The notes below the pieces were generated by a model, which was not told where the DNA came from, made no database searches, and saw nothing but the letters and a program-made list of their open reading frames with translations. Below, piece after piece: positions 1 through 8,093 of a stretch of DNA of 53,632 nucleotides. The stretch covers positions 1 through 53,632 of the forward strand of contig NZ_MSJP01000005.1 in NCBI RefSeq assembly GCF_014596525.1, in the 5' to 3' direction. A program made the translations under genes and the position numbers. This stretch comes from Streptomyces sp. CBMA291. Its GTDB lineage: Bacteria > Actinomycetota > Actinomycetes > Streptomycetales > Streptomycetaceae. Position 1 is the first letter of the stretch, and each line of letters opens with the position of its first letter.

Positions 1-177
1 GCGCGAGGCGCCTCGGCGGGCGGGACCGCGGGCGGGACGGCGGCGCGCCGGACACGCCCGTCGGGCGCCACGCTGAAGGCCAGATTCGCCGGACGCTGCC
101 GCTGCGGCAAGGCCTACGACAAGGGCGAGACCATCACCCGCAACCCCGACGGCTGGGGCCACCCGGCCTGCGTCTGA
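1..177 (+). CDS. C-terminal end of a Cys-rich (zinc-ribbon-like) protein, partial
   Basis: The frame is open from the first base of the window and stops with TGA at 175-177, giving 58 C-terminal residues. An Ala/Gly/Arg/Thr-rich linker is followed by a compact tail containing CRCGK, then KGETITR and DGWGHPAC. The two Cys pairs or Cys-His groups about 20 residues apart look like a small metal-binding module fused to the end of a larger protein. A strong hairpin at 229-276 follows the stop. The parent protein cannot be named because its N-terminus lies outside the window. Confidence 0.6.
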   Translation, partial: ARGASAGGTAGGTAARRTRPSGATLKARFAGRCRCGKAYDKGETITRNPDGWGHPACV

Positions 178-228
178 GCCCTCGGGGCGTCCGACTGGCG
201 GGCGGCACCGTCCGCCCCGTGAGACCGG

Positions 229-276
229 CGAACCCGGGCACGCGCCACCCTTCACCCAGGCGTGTACCCGGGTTCG
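229..276 (+). terminator. Intrinsic-type terminator hairpin after the partial Cys-rich gene
   Basis: Arms CGAACCCGGGCACGC (229-243) and GCGTG-TA-CCCGGGTTCG (260-276) pair over 15 bp with a 2-nt bulge and a 16-nt loop. No clear U tract follows, which is usual for Streptomyces terminators. It sits 50 bp after the stop of the preceding gene. Confidence 0.65.
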
Positions 277-464
277 TCCGGGGTTCTGTTCTCCGAGCGC
301 TTGTGGCTGCATACTGTCCTCCTCGCCACCGGTGACGAACCGTTTTACCTGCTCATTTGTCGCTCTCACGACATGATCGGGACCCGGCGAGAACCTCCCT
401 CCAGCTGCCGCCGCGGTCTCCCCACGGCGGAAGCCTTCCCTGCCCGTGAAAGACCCGAGGTTCC

Positions 465-1148
465 GTGCCAGTACCTGTTCTCCTGACCGGGCGCTCCGTG
501 CGCCTGGAGCCGCTGGCGATGCGGCACGCCGAAGCCCTCGCGCGGGCCGGCGGGGCGGACCGATCGGCCTACGCCTTCACCCCCGTACCCGACGGCCTCG
601 AATCGGCCCTCGACTACATCGCCCGCGCCCTCACCGACCAGGCGGCAGGACGGTCCCTGCCCTTCGCCCTGGTCAGTACCGTCGATGAACGGGTCGTCGG
701 CTCGACCCGATTCCTCGAACTCGACTACTGGCGCGGGCCCCTGGTCTGGCCGCCGGTCCCCGGCATGCCGCACGGCGATCCCCTGACCGCCGTGCCGGAC
801 GCCGCCGAGATCGGCAACACCTGGATCGCGGGCGACGCCCGGGGTACCGGCATCAACACCGAGGCCAAGTACCTCATGCTCCGGCACGCCTTCGAAGCCT
901 GGGGCGTCCGCCGCATCACGCTCCGCGCCGACGCCCGCAACACCCGCTCCAGAATCGCCATCGAACGCCTCGGCGTCAGCTGCGAGGGCGTCCGCCGGGC
1001 CCACTCCAGGGGACTCGACGGAGCGGTCCGCGACACGGCCTTCTACTCGGTCCTCGACGAGGAATGGCCCACCGTCCGGGACATCATCGAACTCCGCATG
1101 TCCGCCCCCCGCCAGGTGCGCGTCCCCCAGGACCTGCTCCCGGCCTGA
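465..1148 (+). CDS. GNAT family N-acetyltransferase (RimJ/RimL-like)
   Basis: This 227-residue protein starts at a GTG. It has the RimJ/RimL-type layout: an N-terminal segment with SVRLEPL and HAEAL, a central beta strand with VGSTRFLELDYW, then IGNTWIAGDARGTGINTEAK, which carries the R/Q-G-x-G-type acetyl-CoA pyrophosphate loop (DARGTGIN). The end of the fold has LRADARNTRSRIAIERLGV, where the Asn and the following helix are typical of this subfamily. Such enzymes acetylate protein N-termini, small amines or drugs; the substrate cannot be told from sequence. The gene is monocistronic, with a strong hairpin at 1160-1203 just after its stop. Confidence 0.85.
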   Translation: MPVPVLLTGRSVRLEPLAMRHAEALARAGGADRSAYAFTPVPDGLESALDYIARALTDQAAGRSLPFALVSTVDERVVGSTRFLELDYWRGPLVWPPVPGMPHGDPLTAVPDAAEIGNTWIAGDARGTGINTEAKYLMLRHAFEAWGVRRITLRADARNTRSRIAIERLGVSCEGVRRAHSRGLDGAVRDTAFYSVLDEEWPTVRDIIELRMSAPRQVRVPQDLLPA

Positions 1149-1159
1149 CCCCTTCCCCG

Positions 1160-1203
1160 ACCACCGCTCCGACGGGCGCTCGCGCCCCCACCGGAGCGGT
1201 GGT
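1160..1203 (+). terminator. Terminator hairpin after the GNAT gene
   Basis: ACCACCGCTCCG (1160-1171) pairs perfectly with CGGAGCGGTGGT (1192-1203) around a 20-nt loop, beginning 11 bp after the acetyltransferase stop. Confidence 0.7.
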
Positions 1204-1586
1204 TCCATGGAGGGGACGGGAAGGACCCGACAGCGAGGACACGGAGGAGCGGCCCTCACCGGCTCGCGCACCGTGCAATCAGGATCCGCGAGAAGCGGAT
1301 GGGTCCTTCCCGCCCCGCCCACCGCGTGCCCGTGCTTCCCCACCCGTGCCCGTGACCTCCCACGCGCGTACGCGCCCGCCCGTGCGAGCGCCCCCACGCG
1401 CCCGCCCGTGTGAACGCGCCCGCGCGCGAGGGGCCCGCTCGTGTCTCCGCCCCGTCGACGCGGACGTACCCGAAGAGCCCGCCCCGTCTCCGTCTCCCGG
1501 CGTCCGTCTCCCGCCGGAGCCCTCCCGGACCCGCCCGGTACGGTGGCCGGGACAGCGAACCGTGCCACGCGAAGGGACCGAGCATC
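1204..1586. other. Non-coding stretch upstream of the acyl-CoA hydrolase gene
   Basis: No convincing gene was seen. The stretch is strongly biased in composition, with alternating CG tracts (for example around 1362-1435) and repeated CGCCCGCCCGTG-like words. Long open frames cross it, but they lack family motifs and ribosome-binding sites. It presumably carries the promoter for the gene at 1587, but no clear -10/-35 pair stands out. Confidence 0.4.
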
Positions 1587-2675
1587 GTGCCGACCGGAAC
1601 CGCAGACGTACTCCTCCGGACGGAGGGCCGGGCCGGAATCATCACCCTGAACCGCCCCCGAGCCATCAACGCGCTCACCCACGCCATGGTCCTCGCCCTC
1701 ACCGCCGCCCTCACCGACTGGGAACACGACCCCGCCATCGGCACCGTCGTCATCGAAGGCGCCGGGGAACGCGGGCTCTGCGCCGGCGGCGACATCCGCG
1801 CCATCCACGACGACGCCCGCGCCCGGGGCACCGCCTCCCAGGCCTTCTGGCGCGACGAATACCGGCTCAACGCCCGTATCGCCCGCTACCCCAAGCCCTA
1901 CGTCGCCCTCATGGACGGCATCGTCATGGGCGGCGGCGTCGGCGTCTCCGCCCACGGCTCCGTCCGCGTCGTCACCGAACGCTCCCGCGTCGCCATGCCC
2001 GAGACCGGCATCGGCTTCGTCCCCGACGTCGGCGGCACCCACCTCCTCGGCCGCGCCCCCGGCGAACTCGGCACCCACCTCGCCCTCACCGGCACCCCCG
2101 TCGGCGCCGCCGACGCCCTCCTCACCGGCCTCGCCGACCACTTCGTCCCCACCGCAGCGCTCCCCGACCTCCTCCGGGACCTGACCGTCCTGCCCGCCGA
2201 GGAAGCCGTCGCCCGCCACGCCGTCACACCCTCGCCCGGCGTCCTCGCCGAGCACCGCCCGTGGATCGACGCCTGCTATCCGGCCGACACCGTCGAGACC
2301 ATCGTCGAACGCCTCCTCGACACCGGAGAGCCCGCCGCCAAGGAAGCCGCCACCACCCTCCTCGCCAAGTCCCCTACCGCCCTCAAGGCGACCCTGGCCA
2401 CCCTCCGCAGGTCCCGCGCCCTCGCCACCCTCGAAGACGTCCTCGACCTGGAGTTCCGCGTCTCCAGCGCCGCCCTCGCCACCCCCGACCTCGTCGAAGG
2501 CATCCGTGCCCAGGTCGTCGACAAGGACCGCGACCCGCACTGGAACCCGCCCACCCTGCCCGAGGTCACCGACGCGGACGTCGCCCGCTTCTTCGTCCGG
2601 CCGCCCGGCGGCGACCTCGGTCTCTCCGCCGCCCGCCGCGCCGCACCGGACCCGGCGGCCCGGGACGGCGCGTGA
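1587..2675 (+). CDS. Enoyl-CoA hydratase/isomerase family protein, 3-hydroxyisobutyryl-CoA hydrolase-like
   Basis: A GTG start at 1587 gives 362 residues, close to the usual length of 3-hydroxyisobutyryl-CoA hydrolases and longer than plain crotonases (about 260). Motifs run in order: NRPRAINALTHAM at about residue 20, the oxyanion-hole loop GLCAGGDIRAIH at about 63, the catalytic region YVALMDGIVMGGGVGVSAHG, then PETGIGFVPDVGGTHLLGR. The C-terminal ECH_2-type extension includes LEFRVSSAAL and FVEGIRAQVVDKDRDPHW-like segments. In valine catabolism this enzyme releases 3-hydroxyisobutyrate from its CoA ester. A frame-compatible extension upstream to 1410 has no homologous content, so the GTG was preferred. 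The stop overlaps the start of the glutaminase by 4 bp (GTGA). Confidence 0.85.
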   Translation: MPTGTADVLLRTEGRAGIITLNRPRAINALTHAMVLALTAALTDWEHDPAIGTVVIEGAGERGLCAGGDIRAIHDDARARGTASQAFWRDEYRLNARIARYPKPYVALMDGIVMGGGVGVSAHGSVRVVTERSRVAMPETGIGFVPDVGGTHLLGRAPGELGTHLALTGTPVGAADALLTGLADHFVPTAALPDLLRDLTVLPAEEAVARHAVTPSPGVLAEHRPWIDACYPADTVETIVERLLDTGEPAAKEAATTLLAKSPTALKATLATLRRSRALATLEDVLDLEFRVSSAALATPDLVEGIRAQVVDKDRDPHWNPPTLPEVTDADVARFFVRPPGGDLGLSAARRAAPDPAARDGA

Positions 2676-3595
2676 CCGGCACCAGCTCCTTCGAGCCGGT
2701 ACTCGCCCGGATCGCCGAGGAGATCGCGGAACTGGCCGACCGGGGCGCCCCGGCCGACTACATCCCGGCCCTCGCCGCCGGGAACCCCGCCGACTTCGGC
2801 ATGGCCGTCGCGGAACTCGACGGCACCGTATACGGGGTGGGGGAGTGGCTGCGGCCCTTCTCCACCCAGTCCGTCACCAAGGTCTTCACCCTGGCGCTCG
2901 TCCTCGCCGGGGAGGGCGACGCGCTCTGGTCCCACTGCGGCAAGGAACCCTCGGGAGACCCGTTCAACTCCCTGATCCAGCTGGAACACGAACAGGGCGT
3001 CCCCCGCAACCCGTTCATCAACGCCGGGGCCCTCGTCGTCACCGACCGCCTCCACCGGCTGACCGGCGACGCCTCCGGCGCCCTGCGCGCCTTCCTGCGC
3101 GCCGAGAGCGGCAACCCGGACCTGGACTTCGACCGGGAGGTGGCCGCGTCGGAAGCCGCCCACGGCGACCGCAACGCGGCCCTCGCCCACTTCATGGCCT
3201 CCTACGGCAACATGACCAGCCCCGTCCACGGCCTCCTGGGGGAGTACTTCCTCCAGTGCTCCATCGAGGCGTCCTGTGCCGATCTGGCCCTGGCCACCGG
3301 TTTCCTCGCCCGCCACGGACTGCGCGCCGACGGCAGCCGCCTGCTCAGCCGCAGCCAGGCCAAGCAGGTCAACGCCGTCATGCTGACCTGCGGGACCTAC
3401 GACGCCGCAGGGGACTTCGCCCACCGTGTCGGCCTCCCCGGCAAGAGCGGTGTGGGCGGAGCCGTCGTCGCCGTCGTCCCCGGCCGCTGCACCGTCTGCG
3501 TCTGGAGCCCCGGACTCGACCGGCGGGGCAACTCCGTCGCGGGCGTCACCGCCCTGGACCGCTTCACCACCCTCACGGGCCTCTCCGTCTTCTGA
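2672..3595 (+). CDS. glsA: Glutaminase (GlsA family)
   Basis: This 307-residue protein hydrolyses glutamine to glutamate and ammonia. The serine-beta-lactamase-like fold is shown by the S-x-x-K pair at Ser67/Lys70 (QSVTK), the NPFINAGAL segment near residue 112, YGNMTSPVHGLLGEYF, and GLPGKSGVGG near the C-terminus. The length matches bacterial GlsA (about 300-310). It begins at GTG 2672 inside the GTGA overlap with the upstream acyl-CoA hydrolase gene, so the two are probably translationally coupled. No metabolic link between the two enzymes is obvious. It is convergent with the acyltransferase gene that ends at 3624. Confidence 0.93.
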   Translation: MTGTSSFEPVLARIAEEIAELADRGAPADYIPALAAGNPADFGMAVAELDGTVYGVGEWLRPFSTQSVTKVFTLALVLAGEGDALWSHCGKEPSGDPFNSLIQLEHEQGVPRNPFINAGALVVTDRLHRLTGDASGALRAFLRAESGNPDLDFDREVAASEAAHGDRNAALAHFMASYGNMTSPVHGLLGEYFLQCSIEASCADLALATGFLARHGLRADGSRLLSRSQAKQVNAVMLTCGTYDAAGDFAHRVGLPGKSGVGGAVVAVVPGRCTVCVWSPGLDRRGNSVAGVTALDRFTTLTGLSVF

Positions 3596-3623
3596 CCCGC
3601 CGACCCGCCGACCCGTACGCCGG

Positions 3624-4382
3624 TCAGCGGCCGTACGGTCCGGGGCGCGCCGCCGCAGACTCGCCGAGTGCCTCCGCCGCCGTCCGCCACGCCTCGGTGA
3701 CCGCCCCGTGGGCCAGCGCGGTGGCGGCGGCCACGTCGTCCGGCAGCCGGATCGCGCTCCCGATGTGCACATGCAGCCCCGGCCGCCGGACCGGGGCCGT
3801 GAGCAGCCCCGCGAGCTGTCTGGTCCGCCCGCCCGAGACGATCCGCCGGGCCCCCGCCTGACCGATCGGCACGACCGGCGCACCCGTGGCCCCGGCGAGC
3901 CGGGCCAGACCGGTGCGGAACGGCTCCGGGGCCCGCTCGGCGGAGTCCCGGCGCGGCGGGATGCGGCCCTCCGCGTACAGCATCACGTGCCGCCCCGAGG
4001 CCAGCGCGAGCGCCGCCCGGTCGAGGGCGACGGCGGCCCGCGCGGTGTTCCGGTGCACCGGCACGTGCCCCTCGCGGGTCAGCGCCCGGCCGAGCAGCGG
4101 AACCCGCCACAGCCCGGCGGCGGCCAGCACCACCGGCTCCACGGCCAGCCGCTTCCGGAGCGCGGCGAGCACCAGGGCAGGATCGGCCGTCGAGGTGTGG
4201 TTCACGACCAGGATGCTGCCCGGTTCGAGCCGGGCCCCGGGATCGGCCGTGACGGTCAGCCGCCCGAGGAGCGGCACGACACGGGCGGCGAGACGACTGA
4301 GCACGGAAGGTCCCCCAGACTCCGGCGAAGAGGCACTGACCAGCCCATCGTGCGACCGGACACCGAACTCCGACATGAGCAC
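3624..4382 (-). CDS. 1-acyl-sn-glycerol-3-phosphate acyltransferase family protein (PlsC-like)
   Basis: The 252-residue protein has the PlsC motifs: VVNHTSTADPALV (NHxSxxD, motif I), the arginine block GHVPVHRNTARA (motif II), MLYAEGRIPP in place of the usual FPEGT (motif III), and APVVPIGQAGA (motif IV). It lacks a strongly hydrophobic N-terminal anchor, so it may bind the membrane peripherally. The likely role is acylation of lysophosphatidic acid or another acyl acceptor in lipid synthesis. GTG at 4382 is preceded by a GAGTGAG box; an ATG two codons further in is an equal candidate. It is convergent with glsA, with only 28 bp between them. Confidence 0.82.
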   Translation of the reverse strand: MLMSEFGVRSHDGLVSASSPESGGPSVLSRLAARVVPLLGRLTVTADPGARLEPGSILVVNHTSTADPALVLAALRKRLAVEPVVLAAAGLWRVPLLGRALTREGHVPVHRNTARAAVALDRAALALASGRHVMLYAEGRIPPRRDSAERAPEPFRTGLARLAGATGAPVVPIGQAGARRIVSGGRTRQLAGLLTAPVRRPGLHVHIGSAIRLPDDVAAATALAHGAVTEAWRTAAEALGESAAARPGPYGR

Positions 4383-4884
4383 GCGTACTCACTCGGCTCA
4401 CGGCCGAGGACTCATAGGGGCGTACTGGGGGCCATGAGGCGGCTTGACGGGAGGCGATACGGGCGGGGTCCGGCGCGGAGGCGCCCCGGCCCGGACCCGG
4501 CCCCATCCCCGGCCGCCCCGACCCGGAACCGACCATGCGTGAGCGGGAAGGCGGCGCCGGGCGAACTCCGTACGTCCCGAAGCGCGGGGACGAGGAACTC
4601 GACAGGGCCCGTGACCGGGCCCGGGGTGTGGGCGGGGCACGGCCCGTGATCGAGCCCGGGGCGTCGGTGGGATTCGGCCCCCAACCGAGCCCCGGGCGCG
4701 GATGCGAACCGGCCCCGAACCGGACCCCTCGCGCGGATGCGAACCAGCCCAGAACCGGACCCCCGCGCGGACACCGCCCCCCCCGAAGGGGACTCGGTGG
4801 CCGACCCGCGCGCCCACCCGTCTACGCTGGCCCCGACCGGCCGATCAGCGGCGGGCACCACATGCACGACGGGGGAGGGACGCG
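4383..4884. other. Intergenic region with short repeats between divergent genes
   Basis: About 500 bp without a supportable gene lie between the divergent acyltransferase gene and the small exported-protein gene. It contains the 35-bp tandem duplication at 4696-4765 and many dispersed copies of words such as GAACCGGACCCC. Open frames cross it on both strands but have repetitive Arg/Pro/Gly content and no family motif. A GGGGGAGGG ribosome-binding site at about 4871 serves the gene at 4885. Confidence 0.45.
4696..4765. repeat. 35-bp tandem duplication, two copies
   Basis: Unit 1 (4696-4730) and unit 2 (4731-4765) both begin GCGCGGATGCGAACC and end with AACCGGACCC-type sequence, differing at only a few positions. 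The array lies in the divergent intergenic region and is probably a slipped-strand duplication. Confidence 0.7.
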
Positions 4885-5352
4885 ATGCCGGGCCGCTCCG
4901 CGCGACGACTCGCCGCCCTCCTCCCCGTACTGCTCTGCACGCTCTGGTCGATCCTGCTCCCCGCCTCCGAGGCGTGGGCGCAGGAGCCGTCCTCGCGTGG
5001 AGTGACGGCCGCTCGGGCCGAGGGGACGGCGGCGCGCCCGAACGGAACCCCGCTCCTCCTCCCCGCCCCCGGCGGCCCCTCGGCGCCCGGTCCGGTCTCC
5101 GCACCGGCCGCCCAGCACCTCGGGTCGCCGGAGCCACAGCTCGCGCCCACCAGCGCCGCACGGCTCCCGGCGGCCGTCGAGAACCCCGTACGGCTCCCGG
5201 GAACCCCGGTGGCCACGGCGCCCGTTCCCGCCGACCTCACCGTCCCCGCGCGCGGGGTCCTGGCCGGCGACCCGCGCCGCGAGCGCGCGCCCCCCGGCGC
5301 CTCCCGCGAGCCGCGCGCCCCACGCGGTCCTCCCGCCACCCGGCACAGCTGA
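4885..5352 (+). CDS. Small exported protein of unknown function, upstream of secDF
   Basis: This is a 155-residue protein. After an RR pair, hydrophobic residues run from about 10 to 27 (LAALLPVLLCTLWSILLPAS) and end in AWAQ, a good signal-peptidase I site (Ala-x-Ala). The mature part is Ala/Pro/Arg-rich and low in complexity, with no recognisable domain. The ATG at 4885 has a strong GGGGGAGGG box 5-12 nt upstream. The gene lies 162 bp before secDF on the same strand, so the two may be transcribed together. The function is unknown. Confidence 0.55.
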   Translation: MPGRSARRLAALLPVLLCTLWSILLPASEAWAQEPSSRGVTAARAEGTAARPNGTPLLLPAPGGPSAPGPVSAPAAQHLGSPEPQLAPTSAARLPAAVENPVRLPGTPVATAPVPADLTVPARGVLAGDPRRERAPPGASREPRAPRGPPATRHS

Positions 5353-5514
5353 CGTTTCCCGCGTCGCCGTCCGGGCCTTCGGCATGCCACCGGCAGCCCC
5401 GTACCGGACGGTTCACCGACGCGTGTCCGCCCGTACGTCCGGCACGGCCGGCGAGCGCCCCCGCACCCGCGTGCGGGCGCCGCGCCGCCGCCGTGCGCTG
5501 CCCGTGGAGTACCC

Positions 5515-7890
5515 GTGTCCTCACGTTCCCCGCGCTCGTCACGTTCCGCACGCCCATCCGCCCCCCGTCCCCGCTCCTCCCGCGCCATGCTCTGGCGCGC
5601 GATCCTCGCACTGGGCGTCCTCGCGCTCTCCGTCTGGATCACCCTCACCACCCCGCCCCGCCTCGGTCTCGACCTGCGCGGCGGCACCCGCATCGTCCTG
5701 GAGACCCAGGACGGGCCGACCGCCCGCGCCGACGCGGCGGCCACCGACCGCGCCCTCGAAGTGCTCCGCAAGCGCGTCGACGGCCTCGGCGTCGCCGAAC
5801 CCTCGCTCGCCCGCTCCGGCGAGCGGCGCATCGTCGTCGAACTCCCCGGTCTGCGCGACCCGCGCCAGGCAGCCGAGGTCATCGGACGGACGGCGCAGCT
5901 CACCTTCCACGCCGTCACCGGAGCCGCCCGGGAAGCGACGGGACCGGCCGCCAAGGACGGCAGCCGGGTCCTCGCCGACCCCGATCTGCCCGGGAGCTTC
6001 CTCCTGCTGGCCCCGCCCGCGCTGACCGGCGACGGCGTCAAGAACGCCGAAGCCACGCTCGACACGACGAACGCCCGGGGCTGGACGGTCGACCTCTCCT
6101 TCCGCGACAACGCCGCCGGAACCTGGGCACGCCTCACCGGGGACGCGGCCTGCGCGGCCCCCGGAGATCCGGCCCGCCGGGTCGCGATCGTCCTCGACGA
6201 CCGGATCGTCTCGGCGCCCGGCATGCAGAACGGCGTCCCCTGCGGATCCGGCATCGGCGGCGGCTCCGCGCAGATCACCGGAGGGTTCTCCGGGCCGGAG
6301 GCCCGCGACCTCGCGGCCCTCGTCCAGGGCGGCGCGCTGCCCGTCCCGGTGACCACGGTCGAGCAGAGCACCGTGGGACCGACGCTCGGCGCCGAGGCGA
6401 TCAGGGCCAGCGCCCTGGCCGCCGTGATCGGCCTCGCCTGCACCGGCGTCTTCGTCATGATCGTCTACCGGCTCCTCGGCGTCCTCGCGACCGTCGCCCT
6501 GCTCCTCTACGGCCTGATCTCGTACGCCGCCGTGGTCGCCCTCGGCGCCACCCTCACCCTGCCCGGCCTCGCCGGATTCGTCCTCGCCATCGGCATCGCC
6601 GTCGACGCGAACGTCCTCGTCTTCGAACGGGCCAGGGAGGAGTACGCGGCCCTGGGCCAGTCCGCCCCGCGCGATCTGCGCCGCCCCCTGGAGACCGCCT
6701 TCGGCAAGGTGTGGAGCGCGGTCGCGGACTCCCACATCACCACCCTCCTCGCGGCCGGGCTGCTCTTCGTCTTCGCCACAGGCCCGGTCAAGGGCTTCGG
6801 CGTCACCCTCGCGGTCGGCGTCGTGACCTCCCTGCTCACGGCGATGGTCGTCACCCGGCTCCTCGCCGATCTGGCGCTCCGGCTGCCCTCCGTACGCCGC
6901 CGCCCCTCGATCACCGGCATCGCGGGCCTCGGCAGGCTGCGGACCCTGCTCAACCGCCGCGTCCCGCGCGTGATGGTCCACCGCCGCCGCTGGCTCCTGG
7001 GCTGCGGGGCGCTCCTTCTGGTGGCGCTCGCCGGGGTCGGGGTGCGCGGCCTGGAGTTCGGCGTGGAGTTCACCGGCGGCCGGGTGGTGCAGTACACCGC
7101 CCAGCGCACGGTGGACGCCGACGCGGCGCGCGCCGCGATCTCCGACGCGGGCTTCCCCGACGCCGTCGTGCAGACGACCGGCGGGGACGAGGACTCGGGC
7201 CGGAGCGACGTGTCCGTACGGGTCAAGGAGACCGGCGACGACGAGCAGCGCGAGATCAGGGAGGCCCTCACCCGGGTCGCCGGGCCCGTGGAGGTCGAAC
7301 GGGACGAGCTGATCGGCCCGAGCCTCGGGGGCGAGCTGCGCACCCACGCGGTGATCGCCCTCGGTCTCGCGGTGGTGGCCCAGCTCCTCTATCTGACGGT
7401 GCGGTTCCGGTGGACGTACGCGACGGCCGCCGTGGCGGCGATGACCCAGGACGTCCTGCTCGTGGTGGGCCTCTTCGCCTGGCTCGGCAAGCCGGTGGAC
7501 AGCGTCTTCCTGGCCGCGCTCCTGACGGTCGTCGGCTACTCGGTCAACGACTCGGTCGTCGTCCTCGACCGGCTGCGGGAACTGCGCCGCAGGGGCGGCG
7601 GGGTGCCGCTCGCGGACCTCGCCGACCGGGCGGTGGCCCAGACCCTGCCCCGGACGGTCAACACCGGCATGGGCGCGCTCTTCGTCCTGGTGGCGCTGGC
7701 CTTCCTGGGCGGCGACTCGCTCATGGACTTCTCCATCGCCCTGCTCGCGGGTGTGGTCCTCGGCATGGCGTCGACCGTCTTCACGGCCATGCCCCTGGCC
7801 GTCTCCCTGGAGAGCCGCAACCCGGCCCCGCCCCCGTCCCGGACCGGGAACACGACCCGCGCGCGGGCGGGCACGGGGGCGGTGGTCTGA
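5515..7890 (+). CDS. secDF: Single-chain SecD-SecF protein translocase accessory subunit
   Basis: The 791-residue protein carries SecD and SecF in one chain. A basic N-terminus leads to TM1, followed by GLDLRGGTRIVLE (SecD signature), a short first periplasmic domain with RVDGLGVAEPS, a SecD C-terminal membrane block (about residues 285-460) with GFVLAIGIAVDANVLVFERAREE, then GVEFTGGRVVQY, which marks the start of SecF. The SecF membrane block has DVLLVVGLFAW and VNDSVVVLDRLRE. SecDF uses the proton gradient to help pull exported proteins across the membrane. Streptomyces usually also have separate secD and secF genes, so this is probably an additional copy. GTG 5515 is preceded by GTGGAG. 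Confidence 0.93.
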   Translation: MSSRSPRSSRSARPSAPRPRSSRAMLWRAILALGVLALSVWITLTTPPRLGLDLRGGTRIVLETQDGPTARADAAATDRALEVLRKRVDGLGVAEPSLARSGERRIVVELPGLRDPRQAAEVIGRTAQLTFHAVTGAAREATGPAAKDGSRVLADPDLPGSFLLLAPPALTGDGVKNAEATLDTTNARGWTVDLSFRDNAAGTWARLTGDAACAAPGDPARRVAIVLDDRIVSAPGMQNGVPCGSGIGGGSAQITGGFSGPEARDLAALVQGGALPVPVTTVEQSTVGPTLGAEAIRASALAAVIGLACTGVFVMIVYRLLGVLATVALLLYGLISYAAVVALGATLTLPGLAGFVLAIGIAVDANVLVFERAREEYAALGQSAPRDLRRPLETAFGKVWSAVADSHITTLLAAGLLFVFATGPVKGFGVTLAVGVVTSLLTAMVVTRLLADLALRLPSVRRRPSITGIAGLGRLRTLLNRRVPRVMVHRRRWLLGCGALLLVALAGVGVRGLEFGVEFTGGRVVQYTAQRTVDADAARAAISDAGFPDAVVQTTGGDEDSGRSDVSVRVKETGDDEQREIREALTRVAGPVEVERDELIGPSLGGELRTHAVIALGLAVVAQLLYLTVRFRWTYATAAVAAMTQDVLLVVGLFAWLGKPVDSVFLAALLTVVGYSVNDSVVVLDRLRELRRRGGGVPLADLADRAVAQTLPRTVNTGMGALFVLVALAFLGGDSLMDFSIALLAGVVLGMASTVFTAMPLAVSLESRNPAPPPSRTGNTTRARAGTGAVV

Positions 7891-7905
7891 CCCATTGACT
7901 CCGAG

Positions 7906-7942
7906 GGGCCCGTCTCCGTCCCGGGGGCACGGGGACGGGCCC
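7906..7942. terminator. Terminator hairpin between convergent secDF and the glycosyltransferase gene
   Basis: GGGCCCGTC-T-CCG (7906-7918) pairs with CGG-G-GACGGGCCC (7930-7942), 12 base pairs with one internal mismatch, starting 15 bp after the secDF stop. Further copies of CCGTACCGCC-like words follow up to 8090. Confidence 0.7.
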
Positions 7943-8093
7943 GCCTGCGGTACGGCGGCGGGCCTCGGACCCGCCCCCGCCATGGCGGTACGGTCGTGAG
8001 CCCGGTGCCGTACCGCCGTACGGCCACCGCCCGTACCGCTGTACGCCCACCGCCCCTCGCTCCACGGCCGTACGCCCGGATTCCGGGACGGCG

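Noticed and set aside
366..2540. 724-codon open frame on the minus strand
   Set aside because: Gly/Asp/Ala low-complexity translation antisense to the GNAT and acyl-CoA hydrolase genes; no motifs or ribosome-binding site.
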